A stretch of 17,487 nt of DNA. Origin: Bacillota bacterium (lineage in GTDB: Bacteria; Bacillota_A; Clostridia; Lutisporales; Lutisporaceae). Below the pieces are notes generated by a model, which worked only from the letters and a program-made list of their open reading frames with translations, made no database searches and was not told the DNA's origin. Within the stretch, counting starts at the first letter, position 1; the number at the start of each line of letters is the position of its first letter. Below are positions 13,940 to 17,487 of the stretch, one piece after another. The stretch covers positions 1 through 17,487 of the forward strand of contig JAKJBT010000034.1 of NCBI GenBank assembly GCA_022706865.1. The letters are read 5' to 3'. The position numbers and the translations under genes were made by a program.

Positions 13940-14821
13940 TTAGTTATCCCTGTTAATGATATAATCAGACAATTCAATAAGATAGCAGCTTTTGTCCCCA
14001 TATCCTTCAAGCTTTTTCTTTGCTTCACCGATAAGCTCTACCGCGATGCTTATTGATTTATCAAGTCCGTAGAAACTGATAAAGTTTGATTTATGAAATT
14101 CCGCATCCTTGTTTATGCTTTTTCCAAGCTTTTCTTCAGAACCTGAAACATCAAGTATGTCATCTTCCACCTGGTATGCAAGCCCAATGGCATCTCCGAA
14201 TTCCATAATATTCTTTATGTCATCTTCACCTGCTTTTGCAATAACCGCACCAACCGCAAGGGATGCCTTAATCAGCGCCCCGGTCTTTTTCCGATGCATG
14301 CATTTTAATGTATCAATATCTATACACCTGTTTTCATAGTACAGGTCGATGCACTGTCCGCCTATCATTCCTGATACTCCCGAGGCCTTGCTTATTATAT
14401 CCATGGCCCTTATATATTCAGGCTTGGGATTCTCCATCAATATAGCCGTCATCGTTTCAAAAGCATAATTCAATAATGCATCACCGGCAAGGACAGCAAA
14501 GCCCTCTCCGAAGACCTTGTGGCTGGTCGGCCTTCCCCGCCTGAGATCATCATTATCCATAGCCGGCAAATCATCATGAATAAGCGAATATGTGTGAATC
14601 ATTTCTATGCAGCAGGCAAAGGGAAGCACCTCCTCTTCCTGCTCTCCAAAAAGCTCGCAGGACATTATGGCAAGTATGGGTCTTAGTCTCTTACCCCCTG
14701 CCAGCAGGCTATACCTCATTGCTTCCGTAATAACAGGTATACTATTGTTTACCGGTATCATGGATTCTAGCTTCTGTTCCACCAAATGCCTTTTATTTGC
14801 CATATACTCCTTAAGGTCCAA
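13940..14821 (-). CDS. ispA: Farnesyl diphosphate synthase (polyprenyl synthetase)
   Basis: It condenses isopentenyl diphosphate with dimethylallyl and geranyl diphosphate, giving farnesyl diphosphate for undecaprenyl phosphate and other lipids. The 293-aa protein shows LAGGKRLRP (40-48), the first Asp-rich motif DDLPAMDNDDLRRGRP (83-98), GDALLNYAFE (113-122), GGQCIDL (154-160) and the second Asp-rich motif YQVEDDILD (216-224). The insertion in the first motif and Y78 five residues before it fit short-chain (C15) bacterial synthases. The start is TTG 14821, with AAGGAGG at 7-nt spacing. That ribosome-binding site lies in the last codons of xseB, and only two bases separate the genes, so coupling is likely. 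The yuiD-like gene follows after 57 nt. Confidence 0.96.
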   Translation of the reverse strand: MDLKEYMANKRHLVEQKLESMIPVNNSIPVITEAMRYSLLAGGKRLRPILAIMSCELFGEQEEEVLPFACCIEMIHTYSLIHDDLPAMDNDDLRRGRPTSHKVFGEGFAVLAGDALLNYAFETMTAILMENPKPEYIRAMDIISKASGVSGMIGGQCIDLYYENRCIDIDTLKCMHRKKTGALIKASLAVGAVIAKAGEDDIKNIMEFGDAIGLAYQVEDDILDVSGSEEKLGKSINKDAEFHKSNFISFYGLDKSISIAVELIGEAKKKLEGYGDKSCYLIELSDYIINRDN

Positions 14822-14823
14822 TT

Positions 14824-15060
14824 CTATGCCTCCTTGATTTGACTGACGCTGAATTCCTCCATCTGCTCGCTGCCGCGATTCATAATAGCCATTACCTTCC
14901 CCTCAGCTTCTTCCAGCTTCCCGGAGCAAAGCTTTGAAAGGGCGATCCCCTCCTGATAGATTTTAATTGACTCTTCAAGAGAAATATTACCTGCCTCCAG
15001 TGTCTCTACTATTTCCTCCAGTCTCTTTAAAGCCTGCTCAAATGAAAAATTCTCATTCAT
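14824..15060 (-). CDS. xseB: Exodeoxyribonuclease VII small subunit
   Basis: This is the small helical subunit that binds several-fold to XseA to form exonuclease VII, which degrades single-stranded DNA from both ends. The 78-aa product has the family core FSFEQALKRLEEIVETLEAG and SLEESIKIYQEGIALSKLC, which predict two helices. I chose ATG 15060 because GGAG sits 9 nt upstream; an ATG at 15075 overlaps that site. It follows xseA by about 75 nt and its end contains the ispA ribosome-binding site. XseA without enough XseB is toxic in E. coli, which is a reason to keep both genes in one operon. Confidence 0.95.
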   Translation of the reverse strand: MNENFSFEQALKRLEEIVETLEAGNISLEESIKIYQEGIALSKLCSGKLEEAEGKVMAIMNRGSEQMEEFSVSQIKEA

Positions 15061-15135
15061 ATTATTCTTCTCCATTCCAAGATTTATTGTGGGGTTTTTA
15101 TATATTTTTTCTTGCCATATGTTTCCCGCATGTTT

Positions 15136-16359
15136 TCAGGGTGTATTCTCCAGTCCTTTGACCTGGGCTTCCGCTTTTCCGTCCTTCAGCTTTATGTATA
15201 GTTCCTCATTAAGCACCATATCCCCAATAGAAGTCAGAAGCTTTCCGTCGGATTTTCTAATGATTATACCGTAACCCCTGCCCATAGCCGCCTCAGGGTT
15301 TAACAGGTGCAGCTTCTCTATAGTCTTTTCGATTTCATTCCTTCTGCCCTTCATTATATTCAGCATATTGTAATCCAGATACTTGTCAAGGGAGTCAAGA
15401 GTCTGTCTCATATTGAGAACTTTCCTCTCCAGTTGTCTGAAAACGCTGTCTCCGGAAATCCTCTCAACCCTGCTTCTGTTATCCTTAATGAAATTTGCAA
15501 TTGCAGAGTTCAGAACATATTGATACTGGCTTAACTTTCCCAATAGGCTCTGCATGTCGGGAACCGCCAGCTCCGCTGCTGCAGATGGAGTTGCTGCCCT
15601 CAGGTCTGCAGTAAAATCCGAAATTGTATAATCTGTTTCATGCCCGACTGCCGAAATTACCGGTATATCTGATTCGTATACAGCCTTTGCCACCGCTTCC
15701 TCATTGAAGGCCCAAAGCTCTTCAATGGAACCGCCTCCGCGGCCGATTATCATAACATCTACATTTCCCTTGGAGTTGAAATATCTGATTCCTTCTGCAA
15801 TTTCATTTTCCGCTCCTGCTCCCTGCACTTGCACAGGATATAAATAAACGTCGATGCAGGGGCATCTTCTTCTTATTATCGAGATTATATCCCTTACAGC
15901 GGCTCCCGTAGGTGATGTAACCACACCTACAGCCCGAGGCATAAAAGGTATTTTCTTCTTCCTTGCCTCATCAAAATAGCCCATGGCAGCAAGCTTTTTC
16001 TTAAGCTGTTCGTAGGCCTTATACAGAGAGCCTGTCCCTTCGGGAATCATGTCCTCAGTATAGAATTGGTACTGCCCGTCTCTCTCATATATTGAAAAAT
16101 AACCTCTCAGTATAACAGCACAGCCATCCTCAGGCATGAACTTGAGCTTTGAAGCATTGCCCTTGAACATGACACATCTTATTCTTGAGTCTGCGTCCTT
16201 TAAGGTGAAGTATATGTGCCCTGATGAGTGATACTTGAAATTGGATATCTCTCCTTTCACATGTATATGTGAAAGGAGTACATCATTCTGTATCAGATGC
16301 TTTATATAATTATTGACTTCGGTAACCGTAAATATTCTTTCATTGTTCATTTGTTCCAT
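15136..16359 (-). CDS. xseA: Exodeoxyribonuclease VII large subunit
   Basis: This is the catalytic subunit of exonuclease VII. The 407-aa protein begins with an OB-fold (about 8-105, FTVTEVNNYIKHLI and HIHVKGEISNFKYHSSGHIYF). The catalytic domain carries VVTSPTGAAVRDI (146-158), IIGRGGGSIEELWAFNEE (204-221) and ISAVGHETD (235-243), then a charged helical region (about 270-350) and a C-terminal MGRGYGII element. The length is slightly below E. coli XseA (456). The start overlaps the nusB stop by about 20 nt. ATG 16350, 10 nt behind AAAGGTG, is an equally reasonable start and would give 404 aa. The coding sequence contains a perfect 12-bp hairpin near its 5' end (16251-16278), described separately. 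Confidence 0.96.
   Translation of the reverse strand: MEQMNNERIFTVTEVNNYIKHLIQNDVLLSHIHVKGEISNFKYHSSGHIYFTLKDADSRIRCVMFKGNASKLKFMPEDGCAVILRGYFSIYERDGQYQFYTEDMIPEGTGSLYKAYEQLKKKLAAMGYFDEARKKKIPFMPRAVGVVTSPTGAAVRDIISIIRRRCPCIDVYLYPVQVQGAGAENEIAEGIRYFNSKGNVDVMIIGRGGGSIEELWAFNEEAVAKAVYESDIPVISAVGHETDYTISDFTADLRAATPSAAAELAVPDMQSLLGKLSQYQYVLNSAIANFIKDNRSRVERISGDSVFRQLERKVLNMRQTLDSLDKYLDYNMLNIMKGRRNEIEKTIEKLHLLNPEAAMGRGYGIIIRKSDGKLLTSIGDMVLNEELYIKLKDGKAEAQVKGLENTP
16251..16278 (-). other. Perfect 12-bp hairpin inside xseA mRNA
   Basis: CTCCTTTCACAT (16251-16262) and its exact complement (16267-16278) enclose a 4-nt loop. It falls about 80-110 nt after the xseA start. In the mRNA its 3' arm contains AAAGGAG, a Shine-Dalgarno-like sequence. 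The protein segment is an ordinary part of the OB-fold, so the hairpin may be incidental or may slow translation. Confidence 0.7.
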
Positions 16360-16801
16360 ACACCTTTATATCCGCTTCTCTTATGATTTTACCCAGTACA
16401 CCGTTGACAAAGCTTCCGGATTCATCAGTGCTGTATTTCTTTGCAAGCTCAATTGCTTCATTGATTGATACACTGTCTGGAATGTCATCGCGAAACAATA
16501 TTTCATACAAAGCAAGTCTTAAAATTGCCAGGTCAACCTTGGCAATCCTCTCTTTTGTCCATCCGGTTGTATTGTTTTGTATGAATTGATCTATCTCCTG
16601 AAGTTTTTCAAGGGTTCCTTTAATTATTTCTTCGGCAAATTTCAAGTCTTCTTCCTTCACGGAATCCTTCAGCCCGTCTTTTCCCTGTTCCTCTTCAATC
16701 TCAAAAAAATCCTCAAGCATTTCATCAGGATTTTCGTTCTTATTAAAATCCGTACTGTACAAAAATTGAATTGCATATTCTCTGGCAAGCCTTCTACTCA
16801 T
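16340..16801 (-). CDS. nusB: Transcription antitermination factor NusB
   Basis: NusB with NusE (ribosomal protein S10) joins antitermination complexes on rRNA operons. The 153-aa all-helical protein begins MSRRLAREYAIQFLYSTDF, the family N-terminus, and ends with the conserved block RDDIPDSVSINEAIELAKKYSTDESGSFVNGVLGKI. ATG 16801 follows AGGAGG at a short but good spacing; an upstream in-frame start at 16831 is less likely because it has no ribosome-binding site. The middle has an acidic insertion (about 30-60) longer than in E. coli NusB, common in clostridia. It ends within the xseA start, and asp23 precedes it by about 90 nt, with a hairpin between. Confidence 0.96.
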   Translation of the reverse strand: MSRRLAREYAIQFLYSTDFNKNENPDEMLEDFFEIEEEQGKDGLKDSVKEEDLKFAEEIIKGTLEKLQEIDQFIQNNTTGWTKERIAKVDLAILRLALYEILFRDDIPDSVSINEAIELAKKYSTDESGSFVNGVLGKIIREADIKVYGTNEQ

Positions 16802-16836
16802 AAATCCTCCTATGTATTTCACGACCTGCATATATT

Positions 16837-16882
16837 TAAACTAACCCTCTTTATGTAATAGAATTATAAGAGGGTTAGTTTA
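16837..16882 (-). terminator. Hairpin downstream of asp23 (possible terminator or attenuator)
   Basis: A perfect 15-bp stem (16837-16851 with 16868-16882) encloses a 16-nt loop. On the minus strand it starts 6 nt after the asp23 stop and is followed by AAATATATGC, with no long U-run. It may partly stop transcription before nusB or protect the asp23 mRNA end. The stem is strong but the tail is weak, so full termination is doubtful. Confidence 0.5.
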
Positions 16883-16888
16883 TAAAAG

Positions 16889-17284
16889 CTATTTAGATTT
16901 TCCTTCAGGATTCTCTTCTTCTTTGTTTTCCTTATCCAGATTTATTCCTTGTATATGAATGTTTACTTCCACTACAGTCAGTCCGGTCATTGTCTCAACA
17001 GCCTTCTTGACGTTCTCCTGTATTTGCCAGGAAACATCAGGTATTCTCACACCATAATCAACTACTATGTATAGGTCAATAGCCGCTTCCTTTTCGCCTA
17101 CTTCAACCTTAACACCCTTTGAAGGGTTCTTCTTGCCAAGTATCTCTGTTATACTGTCTGCTATCCCACCGCTCATGGAATATACACCCTGCACTTCCCT
17201 GGCAGCTATTTCAGCAATTATTGCAACTACATCATCAGCAATCTTAACATTACCGTACTTATCCAATTTTATCTCCTTTTCCAA
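16889..17284 (-). CDS. Asp23/Gls24 family envelope-stress protein
   Basis: Asp23/Gls24 proteins are small envelope-associated proteins of Firmicutes, often adjacent to nusB in clostridia. The 131-aa reading contains GNVKIADDVVAIIAEIAAREVQGV, the domain start, then a beta-rich core with VEVGEKEAAIDLYIVVDYGVRIPDV and the helix VSWQIQENVKKAVETMTGL followed by VVEVNIHIQGI. An acidic-basic tail of about 15 residues ends it. I chose TTG 17284 because GGGGGTG lies 6 nt upstream and homologues start at this point. ATG 17338 would add 18 residues that lack family resemblance and has no ribosome-binding site, but it cannot be excluded. The gene lies next to an insertion-sequence end whose outward promoter may drive it. 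Its precise role is unknown. Confidence 0.88.
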   Translation of the reverse strand: MEKEIKLDKYGNVKIADDVVAIIAEIAAREVQGVYSMSGGIADSITEILGKKNPSKGVKVEVGEKEAAIDLYIVVDYGVRIPDVSWQIQENVKKAVETMTGLTVVEVNIHIQGINLDKENKEEENPEGKSK

Positions 17285-17365
17285 GTACTGCACCCCCTTG
17301 TAGATTCTATGAACAATTATATCAAAATCCGAATCCATTTACAAATATATGTATCTGCAAATGTG

Positions 17366-17394
17366 ATTATCGTGTGATAATGTCACCTTGTAAA
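17366..17394 (-). promoter_or_regulatory. Possible outward promoter in the insertion-sequence end, toward asp23
   Basis: On the minus strand TTTACA (17389-17394), exactly 17 nt, then GATAAT (17366-17371), each 5 of 6 against the housekeeping consensus. Transcription would begin near 17359 and read into asp23 and the operon beyond. The elements lie inside the repeated terminal region, so transposase binding would be expected to compete with RNA polymerase. Confidence 0.4.
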
Positions 17395-17415
17395 CTATCG
17401 TGATAAAATGTCACT

Positions 17416-17487
17416 ATGAAGAATGAGGTGCATTATCTAATGTCCCAAAATCAATTGACTCGTTTTGCTGTATTAACTAAACTAATT
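17416..17487 (+). CDS. Probable transposase, N-terminus only (cut by window edge)
   Basis: There are 24 open codons from ATG 17416 to the window edge with no stop. The start could equally be ATG 17440 behind GAGGTG at 9-nt spacing. The peptide after the second Met reads MSQNQLTRFAVLTKLI, resembling the N-terminus of ISNCY-type transposases that continue into a helix-turn-helix. It is immediately preceded by reiterated GTGAT sites. Only 24 residues are visible, so the family is a recollection from pattern and not certain. An alternative is a small DNA-binding regulator. Confidence 0.45.
   Translation, partial: MKNEVHYLMSQNQLTRFAVLTKLI

Larger units (their letters stand above)
17362..17487 (+). 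mobile_element. End of an insertion sequence (cut by window edge)
   Basis: Three related GTGAT motifs occur in tight succession at 17363-17371 (GTGATTATC), 17373-17385 (GTGATAATGTCAC) and 17400-17414 (GTGATAAAATGTCAC), just before a short open frame resembling a transposase N-terminus. Such reiterated sites are typical of insertion-sequence ends where transposase binds. The outer boundary is a guess near 17362; the other end and any target duplication are outside the window. In related clostridia the spoIIIA operon commonly lies upstream of asp23, so the element probably inserted between them. Confidence 0.5.

Noticed and set aside
13920..13942. TTATACA/TGTATAA hairpin between ispA and the PAP2-like gene
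   Set aside because: Only 7 AT-rich base pairs with no U-run; too weak to call a terminator.

Overview
This window is a chromosomal segment from an endospore-forming, low-GC clostridial Firmicute. The gene order asp23 - nusB - xseA - xseB - ispA - (PAP2-like) - dxs - tlyA - nadK - argR - recN - spoIVB - spo0A is the classic clostridial arrangement. The extra block steA - GT2 - GT4 - DUF3866 - spoIIM beyond spo0A suggests a Clostridium cluster III type organism (Acetivibrio/Ruminiclostridium relatives); that placement is inference from gene order and style, not from a search. Nearly every gene lies on the minus strand, so transcription runs from right to left.

Right to left: (i) at the right edge (about 17362-17487) is the end of what looks like an insertion sequence with a plus-strand transposase start. 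Its terminal repeats carry a plausible outward promoter facing asp23. (ii) 17284-10640 holds asp23, nusB, xseA, xseB, ispA, a DUF212/YuiD-like PAP2 protein, dxs, tlyA and then nadK, with tiny gaps or overlaps. This is an operon-like block for transcription antitermination, exonuclease VII, isoprenoid precursors, rRNA methylation and NAD kinase. (iii) 9765-7622 is argR-recN, closed by a hairpin terminator that overlaps the recN stop. (iv) 7433-7597 is a compact repeat element: two identical 47-bp direct repeats, each an imperfect palindrome, flanking a third hairpin. (v) spoIVB (7341-6031) has a strong terminator. (vi) 5965-5486 is an unusually long spoIVB-spo0A spacer. It contains a roughly 300-nt sequence that folds on itself into a long rod with a branched tip (candidate structured RNA or folded miniature mobile element), then the spo0A promoter with a full-consensus sigma-H site and an exact 0A box. 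(vii) spo0A is followed by a GNRA-tetraloop terminator. (viii) steA - GT2 - MraY-like GT4 - DUF3866 are overlapping or closely packed genes. (ix) spoIIM, running off the left edge, has a good sigma-E promoter and a TTG start. A 45-codon gene lies divergent to it on the plus strand.

Functionally the window links the sporulation master regulator (Spo0A), the protease that signals from forespore to mother cell (SpoIVB) and an engulfment protein (SpoIIM) with housekeeping isoprenoid, DNA-repair and NAD genes. It also holds a little-studied membrane/glycosyltransferase module next to a SteA homologue. The least explained sequences are the 300-nt folded region upstream of spo0A, the triple-hairpin repeat upstream of spoIVB, and the small gene next to spoIIM. 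Several genes appear to start with TTG (spoIIM, tlyA, ispA, the PAP2-like gene, probably asp23); I chose starts mainly from Shine-Dalgarno spacing.
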